DNA of 64,000 bases from Rodentibacter caecimuris (GTDB taxonomy: Bacteria > Pseudomonadota > Gammaproteobacteria > Enterobacterales > Pasteurellaceae), in NCBI GenBank assembly GCA_001998905.1, contig MLAA01000023.1:1-64000 (forward strand), written 5' to 3'. This document shows, piece after piece, positions 27,720 to 37,438 of the stretch. The notes under the pieces are model-generated. The model saw only the letters and a list, made by a program, of their open reading frames with translations. It did no database searches and was not told the DNA's origin. The first letter of the stretch is position 1. The number at the start of each line of letters is the position of its first letter. A program made the translations under genes and the position numbers.

Positions 27720-27752
27720 AAAGTGCGGTCGATTTTAGCCGCACTTTTTGTT
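27720..27752 (+). terminator. Terminator built from paired uptake signal sequences
   Basis: AAAGTGCGG (27720-27728) pairs with CCGCACTTT (27739-27747), then TTTGTTTT. Two inverted uptake-signal cores make the stem, a common arrangement in Pasteurellaceae. It ends the sspAB operon. Confidence 0.88.
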
Positions 27753-27780
27753 TTAGACCAATTACTTTGAGTGAACACAT

Positions 27781-28638
27781 ATGCGGAAAGTCGTTAAAGC
27801 TAGCATTTTTTTTACTATTTTGTCTTTTATTACCGCTTATTATTTTTATCGGCAGATTGCTATTTTTGATCCTATTCGAATTCAATTTCGCTCTATAATT
27901 AATTCGTATTATAAGGAAATACCTTCTATCAAAAAAAATCTCCAATGTTATGAAACTGACAAAGAGTTATCCGTATTACCTAAGAAAACATTTCGTTTAA
28001 TCACTTGGAATATTCATAAGGGGCAAGATCAGGGGTGGCAGAGGGATCTACAAGGTTTTGAGAAAAATAGCGATTTTATTTTGTTGCAAGAAGCTACGGA
28101 ACAACAAAATTTATCTTCATTTTCAGAGGCGCTTTCAGTATCAGCATTTTCTTATCGGGGAATGCAATCCGGTGTAACTACGCTAAGCCGTTTTCCTGTG
28201 AATTTGTATTGCGCAGGATCGGAAAAAGAGCCTTGGATTTTAATTCCTAAAGTGGCAAATGCGATCAGGTTACCTTTAGAAAAGCAAGATTCGCTTTTAA
28301 TTATTAATTTACATTTGATTAATTTTGAATGGTATCCAGAAAGTTATCTACGCCAGCTAAATGGTTTGTTCAGTCTAGTTGATAGACATCAAGGACCCGT
28401 TATTTTAGCTGGTGATTTTAATTCTTGGAATGAACGACGCTATCAAGTATTACAAAAATTAATTAAACAATATGGGTTTTCTGAAGTCTCATATGAGCAA
28501 GATGTTCGGCTACAATTTTTAGATTATCCGCTTGATCATGTTTTCACAAAAGGAATCAAGACATTGAAAGCAACTTCTGTGAGTTTACAATCTTCGGATC
28601 ATAATCCAATTCTTTTAGAATTTGAATTGTACAATTAA
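27781..28638 (+). CDS. Endonuclease/exonuclease/phosphatase family protein (YafD-like)
   Basis: A 285-residue protein with an N-terminal membrane anchor (about residues 7-24) and an EEP domain. Metal and catalytic signatures in order: TWNIHKG (about 75), LLQEATE (Glu, about 102), AGDFNSWNERRY (about 215) and the final SSDHNPILLEFE with the catalytic His. The anchor should place it at the inner membrane. The substrate is unknown; YafD homologues are uncharacterised. No strong ribosome site before the ATG. Confidence 0.82.
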   Translation: MRKVVKASIFFTILSFITAYYFYRQIAIFDPIRIQFRSIINSYYKEIPSIKKNLQCYETDKELSVLPKKTFRLITWNIHKGQDQGWQRDLQGFEKNSDFILLQEATEQQNLSSFSEALSVSAFSYRGMQSGVTTLSRFPVNLYCAGSEKEPWILIPKVANAIRLPLEKQDSLLIINLHLINFEWYPESYLRQLNGLFSLVDRHQGPVILAGDFNSWNERRYQVLQKLIKQYGFSEVSYEQDVRLQFLDYPLDHVFTKGIKTLKATSVSLQSSDHNPILLEFELYN

Positions 28639-28639
28639 T

Positions 28640-28990
28640 TTAAAGTGCGGCGATAATAACAATTTCTACTTTCCAATTAGGATCAGCTAGAGCTGCTTGT
28701 ACAGTCGCTCGTGGAGGAGGATTTTGAGTATCAACCCATTCATCCCAGGCTTGATTAAGTAAATGGTAATCTGTCATATTCGCTAGAAAAATTTGACAAT
28801 TTAAGATTTGAGATTTATTTGAACCGATTTCAGCGAGTAGAGTATCAATTAAGGCTAGCACTTCTTTAGTTTGTTCATAAGCATTTAATTGGAGAGTATT
28901 TTCTGGTACTTGCCCTGCAAAATAGGCAGTATTATTATGAATAGCAATTTCACAAAAACGATTACTGATTCTAATTCGTTGAATTGACAT
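28640..28990 (-). CDS. RidA/YjgF family protein
   Basis: A 116-residue RidA-superfamily protein (MSIQRIRISNRFCEIAIHNN; the conserved Arg in NPPPRATVQAALAD). RidA proteins hydrolyse reactive enamine/imine intermediates; this is a more divergent member than canonical RidA, so activity is an inference. I set the start at MSIQ, with AGGAAAAAG just upstream; the frame extends 16 codons further without support. Convergent with the EEP gene. Confidence 0.82.
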   Translation of the reverse strand: MSIQRIRISNRFCEIAIHNNTAYFAGQVPENTLQLNAYEQTKEVLALIDTLLAEIGSNKSQILNCQIFLANMTDYHLLNQAWDEWVDTQNPPPRATVQAALADPNWKVEIVIIAAL

Positions 28991-29090
28991 ACTTTTTCCT
29001 TTATAGCGATAAATTGAATGGTATTCTAAATAGCTCAATCAAATTTGTAAATCGGTATTTATTATCAAGAATATTTTTATTAAAAACAAA

Positions 29091-29807
29091 ATGAAATTAC
29101 TTATTTCTAATCAGCACGGCGCGCTTGTAATGGCATTAATACCGTTTTTATACGGCATATTACTGACCGGTCCTATCCCGCAGCATTTATTTTTATTATT
29201 TGCTTGGCTTTCTATTTATTTGATGAGTTATCCGCTTCTAAATCTGTTTAAAGGAAAAAATACTAAAGAATATAGAAAATGGACAGTTATTTATGGTGCA
29301 AGTAGCGTTTTATTTGCTATTCCTGTGTTAATGTATGACTGGCATATTATTGTATTTATTATGGCAATGTGTCCTTTTTTATTTATAAATATTTATTTTA
29401 CAAAGGCAAAAGATGAACGTAACTTATGGAATGATTTAGCGGGTTTGGCAATTTTCGCCATAGCGGGTATGGGAGCTTATTACTTTCCCGGCCGTATTTT
29501 TGATGAAAAAATTTATTGGGTAGCGATCTATCCGAGCTTATTTTTTATCGGTACAACCTTATATATTAAATCGGTTATGCGGGAAAGAAAAAATCCAAAT
29601 TATTTATATTCTTCAATTATATTTCATTTACTATGTGTGGTAGGTTTCTTGATTTATCGGGAATATGTTATTGCTATTGGATTTTTACTTGCATTAATAC
29701 GAGCAATTTATTTACCTTATAAACATCTTCCGGTTAAACAAACTGGAGTAATTGAATTTATTATATCAGGTATATTTTTTATCATTTTACTTATTACGGC
29801 ATTATAA
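29091..29807 (+). CDS. YwiC-like integral membrane protein
   Basis: A 238-residue protein with about eight membrane helices. It opens with the family signature SNQHGALVMALIPFLYGILL and has short charged loops (FTKAKDERNLWNDLAGLAIF). Function unknown. It ends 2 bp before the Sel1-repeat gene, so the two are probably co-transcribed; H. influenzae has the same pair. Confidence 0.78.
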   Translation: MKLLISNQHGALVMALIPFLYGILLTGPIPQHLFLLFAWLSIYLMSYPLLNLFKGKNTKEYRKWTVIYGASSVLFAIPVLMYDWHIIVFIMAMCPFLFINIYFTKAKDERNLWNDLAGLAIFAIAGMGAYYFPGRIFDEKIYWVAIYPSLFFIGTTLYIKSVMRERKNPNYLYSSIIFHLLCVVGFLIYREYVIAIGFLLALIRAIYLPYKHLPVKQTGVIEFIISGIFFIILLITAL

Positions 29808-29809
29808 AT

Positions 29810-30481
29810 ATGAAAGTATCTAAAATTTTTATTTTTCTCGGCTTGTTATTGAGCCATTCTGTATCGGCAATGAAGACCATTGATGCAGATCCTTATCTAA
29901 GAGAAACGGAACAAAAGCAAATTAACCAAGTACAAGAATGGATTAATATGCAAAATTGGCAGAAAGTATTTGAATTATTATATCCTTTAGCTACTGCCGG
30001 AAATTTGCAAGCGCAGAGCAATCTAGCCGTGATGTATAACATAGGGAAAGGTGTTGCACAAAATAAAGAAAAAGCGTATTGGTGGTTCAGTGAGGCCGCA
30101 GAACAGGGACATATTAAAGCGATTAATAATTTAGCTGTAATGTATTTAAACGGTGAATATGTAAAACAAGATATTTCTCAGGCAATAAAATTATTAGAGA
30201 AAACAGCTAATGCAAATAACCAAGAAGCTATGTTAATTTTAGGAGAAATTTTTTTTCGGCAAAAAGAATATAGAAAATCTTTTGATTGGTTTAAGAAGTC
30301 GGCAACATTAGGTAATGTGGAAGGCAAATTTCGTTTAGGTTTATTGTATGAAGAAGGGAAAGGCGTTTCCATTAATAAAGATAAAGCAATTAAGTTATAT
30401 CGGGAAATTTTAGCTTCTAATATTGAGCAAAGTATGAAGCAACGAGTATTTGAGCGGTTATCTCAATTAGAAGGTAATTAG
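29810..30481 (+). CDS. Secreted Sel1-repeat protein
   Basis: A 223-residue protein with an N-terminal signal peptide (KIFIFLGLLLSHSVSAM, cleavage near residue 20) and four Sel1-like/TPR-type repeats (about residues 67-205), for example AQSNLAVMYNIGKGVAQNKE, AINNLAVMYLNGEYVKQD and KFRLGLLYEEGKGVSINKDK. Such proteins usually mediate protein contacts in the periplasm; the partner is unknown. It follows the YwiC-like gene directly. Confidence 0.82.
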   Translation: MKVSKIFIFLGLLLSHSVSAMKTIDADPYLRETEQKQINQVQEWINMQNWQKVFELLYPLATAGNLQAQSNLAVMYNIGKGVAQNKEKAYWWFSEAAEQGHIKAINNLAVMYLNGEYVKQDISQAIKLLEKTANANNQEAMLILGEIFFRQKEYRKSFDWFKKSATLGNVEGKFRLGLLYEEGKGVSINKDKAIKLYREILASNIEQSMKQRVFERLSQLEGN

Positions 30482-30522
30482 TAGAGATATATATTATCCT
30501 TAATTTCTATAGAGTGATAAGA

Positions 30523-30558
30523 CAAAACCCTGTGTTTAGTTATACAGGGTTTTGTTTA
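30523..30558. terminator. Bidirectional terminator
   Basis: A perfect 11-bp stem CAAAACCCTGT/ACAGGGTTTTG with a 10-nt loop. The A/T arms supply T runs on both strands. It lies between convergent Sel1 and gltS genes. Confidence 0.85.
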
Positions 30559-30563
30559 GTCAT

Positions 30564-31778
30564 TTAGTGTAAAAATGTAACGATAGCAAAAAAGACTTTC
30601 AATAATGTAGCATTGATAATATCAATAAAGAAAGCACCTACCATTGGTACAATTAAAAATGCCTTATGAGATGCACCGAAACGGCTGGTAATTGCTTGCA
30701 TGTTGGCTACTGCTGTTGGAGTTGCACCTAAACCGAAGCCACAATGTCCGGCACTAAGCACAACCGCATCATAATCTTTCCCCATCGCTCGATAAGTAAC
30801 AAAGATCGCAAAACATGCCATAAATAGTACCTGAATTGCCAAAATACCCATAATTGGTAAGGCTAGTCCAGCTAATTCCCACAATTTTAAGGACATTAGT
30901 GCAATAGCAAGAAAAATAGATAAGCCAACACTACCTAATACATCTACGGCTGAATCCGCCACTTGGAATTTGAATAGATGGGTTAGGCTGTTACGGATAA
31001 TCACACCGATAAACAAACACCAAACGAAGGTTGGTAGCTGTGCCACGGTATCTTTTGTTAAGGCAGCTAGGTATTTTCCTAATAATAAGCAAATGGACAT
31101 CATTGCAATGGTTTCAATAATAGAACGCGCATTGATTTTACGTTTATACGTTGGGTGTTCGAAGGCTTCTTGTACATCGTCAACTTCATCATTTTCTGGA
31201 TTTTCCAGTTGTTTATTACGATTCAATAAAAAATGTGCAACCGGTCCACCAATAATACCGCCGAAAACTAATCCGAAAGTGGCGCAAGCCATCGCCAGCT
31301 CGGTAGTACCCTGTAGATTAAATTGTTGGCTAAAGGTATCTGCCCAAGCAGCGCCGGTGCCGTGGCCTCCGGTTAAAGTGACAGAACCAGCTAATAAACC
31401 GTAAGCGGGATCAAGGTTAAACAGCATTGCGCCAACAATACCAATGATATTTTGACCCATAATTAATAAGGCGGCGACAAGCACGAAAATAATTAAGGGC
31501 CTTCCTCCTTTAATTAAACGAGCAAAGTTAGCACTTAAACCAATGGAAGTGAAAAAGACCAACATCATTGTATTTTGTAAATTCGTATCAAAGCTGAATG
31601 ATGTCCCGTTTATTTTATAAAGCACCAATAAGCTGATTGCAACAATGAATCCACCGACGACAGGTTCTGGAATATTGAATGTTTTTAGTAATTTAACTCG
31701 TCTTACTAGAAAATATCCAAGTAATAAAACTATACTTGCAAGGGCAAGGGTTTGATAAGTATCAAAAGTCATATTCAC
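30564..31778 (-). CDS. gltS: Sodium/glutamate symporter GltS
   Basis: A 404-residue inner-membrane ESS-family Na+/glutamate symporter with about ten helices arranged as two halves. Each half has its pore loop: TGGHGTGAAWADTF and SAGHCGFGLGATPTAVANM. The ORF start is a GTG preceded by AGGAG at 10 nt; an ATG two codons later is possible. Separate from its neighbours parC and the Sel1 gene. Confidence 0.95.
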   Translation of the reverse strand: MNMTFDTYQTLALASIVLLLGYFLVRRVKLLKTFNIPEPVVGGFIVAISLLVLYKINGTSFSFDTNLQNTMMLVFFTSIGLSANFARLIKGGRPLIIFVLVAALLIMGQNIIGIVGAMLFNLDPAYGLLAGSVTLTGGHGTGAAWADTFSQQFNLQGTTELAMACATFGLVFGGIIGGPVAHFLLNRNKQLENPENDEVDDVQEAFEHPTYKRKINARSIIETIAMMSICLLLGKYLAALTKDTVAQLPTFVWCLFIGVIIRNSLTHLFKFQVADSAVDVLGSVGLSIFLAIALMSLKLWELAGLALPIMGILAIQVLFMACFAIFVTYRAMGKDYDAVVLSAGHCGFGLGATPTAVANMQAITSRFGASHKAFLIVPMVGAFFIDIINATLLKVFFAIVTFLH

Positions 31779-31814
31779 GAACGTTATACTCCTATTGTTG
31801 TGTTATTTAATAAA

Positions 31815-34082
31815 TTAGTTAGCGATGCTTTCAGTTTGAGGCTCGATAATTTCAATTTTTACTCCGCTATGCAATCCTCTCGGTAAAGTTGTACCTCTGC
31901 GTCCTCTCTCCGCCCGGAATTTTTGCAATTCTTCCGGCTTAAGCGTAACTTTTCGTTTACCACAATGAAAAGTCAAACTGGCTTGTTCACTGATTAGTAA
32001 TAATTTCACTAATAATTCTGTACGATTTTTGGCATTTGCTGCCGGAATTGTAACGATTTTATTACCTTTTCCTTTAGAAAGTTCAGGAAGATCTTGAACC
32101 GGAAAAATTAACATTCTTCCGACAGAAGTTAATGCAACTAAAAGTGCGGTCGGATTTTTAATAGGAATTGGTGGTAGAACTTTGGCTCCTTCCGGTAAGG
32201 TAATAATTGCTTTACCGGCTTTATTACGAGCAACGAGGTCTTCAAATTTGCCAATAAATCCGTATCCAGCATCGGATGCCATTAGCAGTGCTTGATTTTC
32301 GTTTTCCATCAACAAATGCTCAATTGTGGCACCTTGTGGTAAATTTAATTTCGTACTAAGCGGCTCGCCTTGTGAACGAGCAGAGGGTAATGAAAGGGGA
32401 TCAAGGGCATAACTGCGTCCTGTGCTGTCAATAAATACTGCAGCTTGATTACTTCTCCCGGAGGCGTGTGCTAAATATTGATCACCAGTTTTATAACTAA
32501 GTCCTTGTGCATCAATATCGTGTCCCTTGGCACAACGAACCCAGCCCATTGCTGATAAAATCACTGTAACTGCTTCTACTGGAGTCATTTCTGTTTCGGA
32601 AATGGCTTTGGCTTCAGTCCGCTCAACAATTGGTGAACGGCGAGGAGCTGTAAAGGTTTTAGCATCTTGCTGAATTTCTTTTTTTATTAGCGTATTTAAG
32701 CGTTTCTCGGAGCATAAAATCTGCTCTAAATTGGAACGCTCTTCTTCTAGTTTATATTGTTCTGCTTGGAGTTCATGCTCTTCTAATTTGGCTAATTGAC
32801 GTAAACGTAAATTTAAAATAGCTTCTGCTTGTTCATCGCTTAAATTAAAGCGTTCCATTAACACTTGTTTCGGTTTGTCTTCATTACGGATAATGGCGAT
32901 AACCTCATCAATGTTTAAAAAAGCAATCATTAAACCTTGCAATATATGTAACCGAGATAAAACTTTATCCAAACGATATTGCAAACGACGTGTTACCGTT
33001 GTACGGCGAAAAATTAGCCACTCATTAAGAATTTGTAACAGATTTTTTACTGCCGGTTTATTATCTAAACCAATCATGTTCATATTGACTCGATAACTTT
33101 TTTCTAAATCTGTTGTGGCGAATAAGTGCGCCATTAGTGCTTCAACATCAACACGATTAGAACGCGGTACAATGACAATTCGTACCGGATTTTCGTGATC
33201 AGCTTCATCACGTAGATCCTCTACCATCGGTAATTTTTTAGCATTCATCTGATCGGCTATTTGTGCCATAATTTTAGAAGGAGAGGATTGATGAGGAAGG
33301 GCGGTAACAATAATTTCCCCTTCTTCTTTTCTCCATACTGCTCTCATTCTGATTGAACCGCGCCCTTGTTCGTAAATTTTACGAATATCCTCTTTCGGTG
33401 AGATAATCTCGGCTTCAGTAGGGTAATCAGGGCCTTGTATAACGGTCATTATTTCATCTAGATTGACTTGCGGATTATCCAATAACATAATGCTAGCTTC
33501 GGCAATTTCATTGAGATTATGGGGCGGAATATCCGTCGCCATACCAACGGCAATCCCAGTGGTGCCATTTAGTAAAATGTGGGGGAGGCGAGCCGGTAGA
33601 TATTGAGGTTCTTCTAATGTCCCGTCAAAATTTGGCTGATAATTTACGGTTCCTTGCCCTAACTCAGATAATAAGATCTCTGAAATTTTAGAGAGTCGGG
33701 ATTCGGTATAGCGCATTGCGGCAAAGGATTTCGGATCGTCTGGTGCTCCCCAGTTACCCTGCCCATCAACTAATGGGTAACGATAGGAAAAAGGCTGAGC
33801 CATTAGTACCATTGCTTCATAGCAGGCTGTATCGCCGTGAGGGTGGAATTTACCCAATACATCACCGACGGTGCGTGCAGATTTTTTATATTTTGCTGTC
33901 GCATTTAAGCCTAATTCGGACATTGCATAAATAATGCGGCGTTGAACCGGCTTTAAACCGTCTCCAATAAAGGGTAATGCCCTATCCATAATGACATACA
34001 TTGAATAATTTAAATACGCACTTTCAGTAAAGTGGCGAATAGGCATTTGTTCAATACCTTCATAGTTAATTTGATTTTCCAT
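31815..34082 (-). CDS. parC: DNA topoisomerase IV subunit A
   Basis: A 755-residue ParC that decatenates daughter chromosomes with ParE. The winged-helix region holds the active-site tyrosine in AAMRYTESR (about residue 126), and the C-terminal half forms the pinwheel DNA-wrapping domain. Oddity: the quinolone-determining region reads [12 protein letters not shown], with Thr (codon ACA, 33828-33830) at residue 85, where relatives usually have Ser. Glu89 is unchanged. parE lies 73 bp upstream on the same strand with an uptake signal between them. Confidence 0.97.
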   Translation of the reverse strand: MENQINYEGIEQMPIRHFTESAYLNYSMYVIMDRALPFIGDGLKPVQRRIIYAMSELGLNATAKYKKSARTVGDVLGKFHPHGDTACYEAMVLMAQPFSYRYPLVDGQGNWGAPDDPKSFAAMRYTESRLSKISEILLSELGQGTVNYQPNFDGTLEEPQYLPARLPHILLNGTTGIAVGMATDIPPHNLNEIAEASIMLLDNPQVNLDEIMTVIQGPDYPTEAEIISPKEDIRKIYEQGRGSIRMRAVWRKEEGEIIVTALPHQSSPSKIMAQIADQMNAKKLPMVEDLRDEADHENPVRIVIVPRSNRVDVEALMAHLFATTDLEKSYRVNMNMIGLDNKPAVKNLLQILNEWLIFRRTTVTRRLQYRLDKVLSRLHILQGLMIAFLNIDEVIAIIRNEDKPKQVLMERFNLSDEQAEAILNLRLRQLAKLEEHELQAEQYKLEEERSNLEQILCSEKRLNTLIKKEIQQDAKTFTAPRRSPIVERTEAKAISETEMTPVEAVTVILSAMGWVRCAKGHDIDAQGLSYKTGDQYLAHASGRSNQAAVFIDSTGRSYALDPLSLPSARSQGEPLSTKLNLPQGATIEHLLMENENQALLMASDAGYGFIGKFEDLVARNKAGKAIITLPEGAKVLPPIPIKNPTALLVALTSVGRMLIFPVQDLPELSKGKGNKIVTIPAANAKNRTELLVKLLLISEQASLTFHCGKRKVTLKPEELQKFRAERGRRGTTLPRGLHSGVKIEIIEPQTESIAN

Positions 34083-34155
34083 AGTCTTTTTTAGGTAAGA
34101 AATAGAGCGGAAACTAACCGCACTTTTGATGACATATAAGGTAATTTAGTACCAT

Positions 34156-36054
34156 TTAAACGTTCAGATCGACTTGATCACCTTTAGTTTGTAGCCATGT
34201 TTTACGATCTTCTGAGCGTTTCCTGGCTAGTAGCATATCCATTAATTCAAAGGTCTCGGTTTGTTGCTCATCCGATTGCTCAAAAGTAAGCTGTACCAAA
34301 CGGCGAGTATTAGGATCCATTGTGGTTTCTCGCAGTTGATTCGGATTCATTTCTCCCAAGCCTTTAAAACGCTGGACATTTGGTTTGCCTTTTTTGTTTT
34401 TTAAGCGATCTAATATTCCTTCTTTTTCACTCTCATCCAGCGCATAAAAAACCTCATTACCTAAATCGATACGGTAAAGTGGCGGCATAGCCACATAGAC
34501 ATGTCCCTCCCGTACCAATTTCGGGAAATGGCGTAAAAATAAGGCGCATAATAGTGTAGCAATATGTAAACCATCTGAGTCAGCATCGGCAAGAATGCAT
34601 ACTTTTCCGTATCTAAGTTGAGATAAATCGTTACTGTCTGGATCTATGCCTAGAGCGACAGCAATATCATGTACTTCTTGAGACGCTAATACTTGATCCG
34701 CAGAGACTTCCCAAGTATTTAGAATTTTGCCTCGCAACGGTAAAATAGCTTGGTATTCTCGATCTCTAGCCTGTTTTGCTGATCCGCCAGCGGAATCTCC
34801 TTCTACCAGAAATAATTCGGTACGTGCTAGATCTTGTTGGCTACAATCAGCAAGTTTTCCCGGTAATGCAGGTCCGCTAACTAATTTCTTGCGTACAACT
34901 TTTTTTGCTGCCCGTAGGCGACGTTCCGCTGAACTGATAGCCATTTTGGCTAACTCTTCCGCTTCCGTAATATTTTGGCTTAGCCAGATACTGAAAGAAT
35001 CTTTAACAATGCCGCTGACAAAAACAGCACTTTGGCGAGAAGATAAACGTTCTTTGGTTTGTCCTGCAAACTGAGGATCTTGCATTTTTATACTTAGTAC
35101 ATAAGTGCAACGCTCCCAAATATCATCGGCAGTTAATTTTACGTTCTTAGGTAATAGGCTGCGCAATTCACAAAATTCTCGCATTGCATCTAATAAACCT
35201 TGTCTTAAGCCGTTAACATGAGTACCACCTTGAACAGTTGGGATTAAATTGACATAGCTTTCACCAATTAATTCACCTCCTTCAGGTAGCCAAAGTAATG
35301 CCCAACTTGCTGTTTCTTTCTCACCTTTTACCTCGCCAACAAATGGGATCGCAGGTAAGGTGGTATAGTTTTGTACCGATTCCTGTAAATAGTCGGATAA
35401 ACCGTCTTGATAGAGCCAAACATACTCTTCGTTATTTACTTTATCAATAAACTGAATTTCTAAGCCGGAACAAAGTACGGCTTTAGCCCGAAGTAAATGA
35501 CGTAATTTACTAGCGGAAAATTTATCGCTATCGAAATATTTTGGATTTGGTCTGAAATGGACCGATGTTCCTGTATTACGCCGACCGCAAGTTCCGACAA
35601 CGGTTAATTCTTCGACTTTTATCCCGTTTTCAAAAGCGATTTTATAAATTTCACCATTGCGTTTTACGGTGATATCCACTCGTTCAGATAAGGCGTTCAC
35701 GACGGAAATACCGACACCGTGTAGACCACCTGAAAATTCATAGTTTTTATTGGAAAATTTCCCCCCTGCATGTAATTTCGTCATAATTACTTCTACACCG
35801 GATATTTTTTCCGTAGGGTGGATATCAACTGGCATCCCCCGTCCATTATCGATCACTTCAAGAGATTGGTCTTTGTGTAAGATAACTTCTATTTTGTTGG
35901 CAAAACCTGCTAAAGCTTCGTCTACACTGTTATCAATGACTTCTTGTCCTAAATGATTTGGACGAGTAGTGTCGGTGTACATGCCAGGGCGAATTTGAAC
36001 CGGTTCAAGGTCTTTTAAAACAGTTATTTCGTGAGCGGAATAATTATCTGCCAT
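34156..36054 (-). CDS. parE: DNA topoisomerase IV subunit B
   Basis: A 632-residue ParE, the ATPase subunit of topoisomerase IV. The GHKL nucleotide-binding motifs are VIDNSVDEALAGFANKIEVI (about 40-59) and GGLHGVGISVVNALSE. The TOPRIM metal motifs are LVEGDSAGGSAKQARDREYQ and ILADADSDGLHI. Upstream of parC and likely co-transcribed with it. Confidence 0.97.
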   Translation of the reverse strand: MADNYSAHEITVLKDLEPVQIRPGMYTDTTRPNHLGQEVIDNSVDEALAGFANKIEVILHKDQSLEVIDNGRGMPVDIHPTEKISGVEVIMTKLHAGGKFSNKNYEFSGGLHGVGISVVNALSERVDITVKRNGEIYKIAFENGIKVEELTVVGTCGRRNTGTSVHFRPNPKYFDSDKFSASKLRHLLRAKAVLCSGLEIQFIDKVNNEEYVWLYQDGLSDYLQESVQNYTTLPAIPFVGEVKGEKETASWALLWLPEGGELIGESYVNLIPTVQGGTHVNGLRQGLLDAMREFCELRSLLPKNVKLTADDIWERCTYVLSIKMQDPQFAGQTKERLSSRQSAVFVSGIVKDSFSIWLSQNITEAEELAKMAISSAERRLRAAKKVVRKKLVSGPALPGKLADCSQQDLARTELFLVEGDSAGGSAKQARDREYQAILPLRGKILNTWEVSADQVLASQEVHDIAVALGIDPDSNDLSQLRYGKVCILADADSDGLHIATLLCALFLRHFPKLVREGHVYVAMPPLYRIDLGNEVFYALDESEKEGILDRLKNKKGKPNVQRFKGLGEMNPNQLRETTMDPNTRRLVQLTFEQSDEQQTETFELMDMLLARKRSEDRKTWLQTKGDQVDLNV

Positions 36055-36287
36055 TCTTTGTCTTTATATGGGTTAAATTGAGATAGCTGCGGATTCTAGC
36101 AAAAAATGGGGGCATTTGCACTTTTTGGCAATTATCATAACCTATTGGCATAAATTTGCGGTAAATCATTATTTAGCGAAAATCTCGTTGTTTTCCTAAA
36201 AACATACTTTAAAAGGTAGATAATAGGAGTAAAATATTTTCATAATTTTTATAAAAATATTTGAATGAACACAAAGTGGAGGTATGT

Positions 36288-36710
36288 GTGATTTGGGTTA
36301 AGGTATTTGTGAAAAAATTGGGGGAATTATTGCGTGCTTGGAGCATTTTATTTGCAATGCTATACCTCGGGCAATGGATTGCTCAACAGTTACCGTTTGG
36401 TATACCGGGGAGTATTTGGGGGTTATTATTATTGTTTTTTTGCTTAGTAAAACGAATTATTCCATTAGAATGGATCTATTTCGGTGCAAGCCTTTTAATT
36501 CGATTTATGGCGGTTTTATTCGTACCAATAAGTGTCGGTATTATTGAGTATGCCGATTTAATGTTGAGTAAAATGGAAGTATTGTTAATTCCCAATATTC
36601 TTAGCACTATACTAGGATTGATATGCATTGCTTTATTCGCAGATCGTTTATTCACAAAGGATGCCTTCTCGCGTAAGCGAAAAAAAGCAAATAACAATAG
36701 CCTTAATTAA
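36288..36710 (+). CDS. yohJ: LrgA/CidA family membrane protein YohJ
   Basis: A 140-residue holin-like protein with four membrane helices (AWSILFAMLYLGQWIAQQLP; FGIPGSIWGLLLLFFCLV; RFMAVLFVPISVGIIEYADL; LSTILGLICIALFADRLF). The start is decided by the ribosome site: GGAGG at 36278-36282 is 5 nt before a GTG at 36288. An alternative TTG at 36261 has none. LrgA/CidA proteins pair with LrgB and affect murein hydrolase export or metabolite efflux. yohK follows after 12 bp. Confidence 0.88.
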   Translation: MIWVKVFVKKLGELLRAWSILFAMLYLGQWIAQQLPFGIPGSIWGLLLLFFCLVKRIIPLEWIYFGASLLIRFMAVLFVPISVGIIEYADLMLSKMEVLLIPNILSTILGLICIALFADRLFTKDAFSRKRKKANNNSLN

Positions 36711-36722
36711 GAGAATCTAGAA

Positions 36723-37418
36723 ATGAATAATTATTCTATTTACGTTTATACTTTTTTAACAATTTTTATTTTCTATCTGACTATCCAAATTAATAAGCAT
36801 TTAAAATCGACACTGTTTAACTCCTTTATTTTAACTGTATTAATACTGATTGGTATTTTACTTATCGGTAATATTCCCTATTCTACTTATTTACAGGGAA
36901 ATGCGCCTTTAAATAATTTATTAAGCCTGAGTATTGTTGCATTAGCATTACCTCTTTATGAGCAACTACCACAAATTAGAAAACATTGGAAAATTATTCT
37001 ATTAGTTACCTCCTTTTCATCCTTGTTTTCTATGTTAAGTGTCGGGCTTTTGGCGGTGATATTCGGTGCTAATGCAGAATTAGTTGCCGTATTGTTGCCA
37101 AAATCCATTACTACTCCAATTGCAATGGAAGTGGCTGTTAATTTAGGTAGCATTCCAGCATTGGCTGCAGCAAGTGTGGTTATTGCTGGCTTGCAAGGCT
37201 CTTTATTAGGGTATTTTATTTTGCAAAAAATCGGTATTCGTCATACACAGGCTATTGGTTTGTCAATGGGGGCTGTCTCTCATGTATTAGGTACGGTTGC
37301 TTGTATGGAAAAATCTTTGAAAGCAGGTTGCTACGGTTCGATTTCTCTAGTACTTTGCGGTATTATGAGTGCAGCTTTAGCGCCTTTTGTATTTAAATTT
37401 ATTTCCTTACTATTTTAA
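36723..37418 (+). CDS. yohK: LrgB/CidB family membrane protein YohK
   Basis: A 231-residue LrgB-family protein with about seven membrane segments and the signature [20 protein letters not shown], followed by [20 protein letters not shown]. It works with the LrgA partner just upstream (yohJ). In other bacteria the pair has been linked to pyruvate or glycolate-type export; the substrate here is unknown. Confidence 0.9.
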   Translation: MNNYSIYVYTFLTIFIFYLTIQINKHLKSTLFNSFILTVLILIGILLIGNIPYSTYLQGNAPLNNLLSLSIVALALPLYEQLPQIRKHWKIILLVTSFSSLFSMLSVGLLAVIFGANAELVAVLLPKSITTPIAMEVAVNLGSIPALAAASVVIAGLQGSLLGYFILQKIGIRHTQAIGLSMGAVSHVLGTVACMEKSLKAGCYGSISLVLCGIMSAALAPFVFKFISLLF

Positions 37419-37438
37419 TCACAATTTCTTTAGACAAC

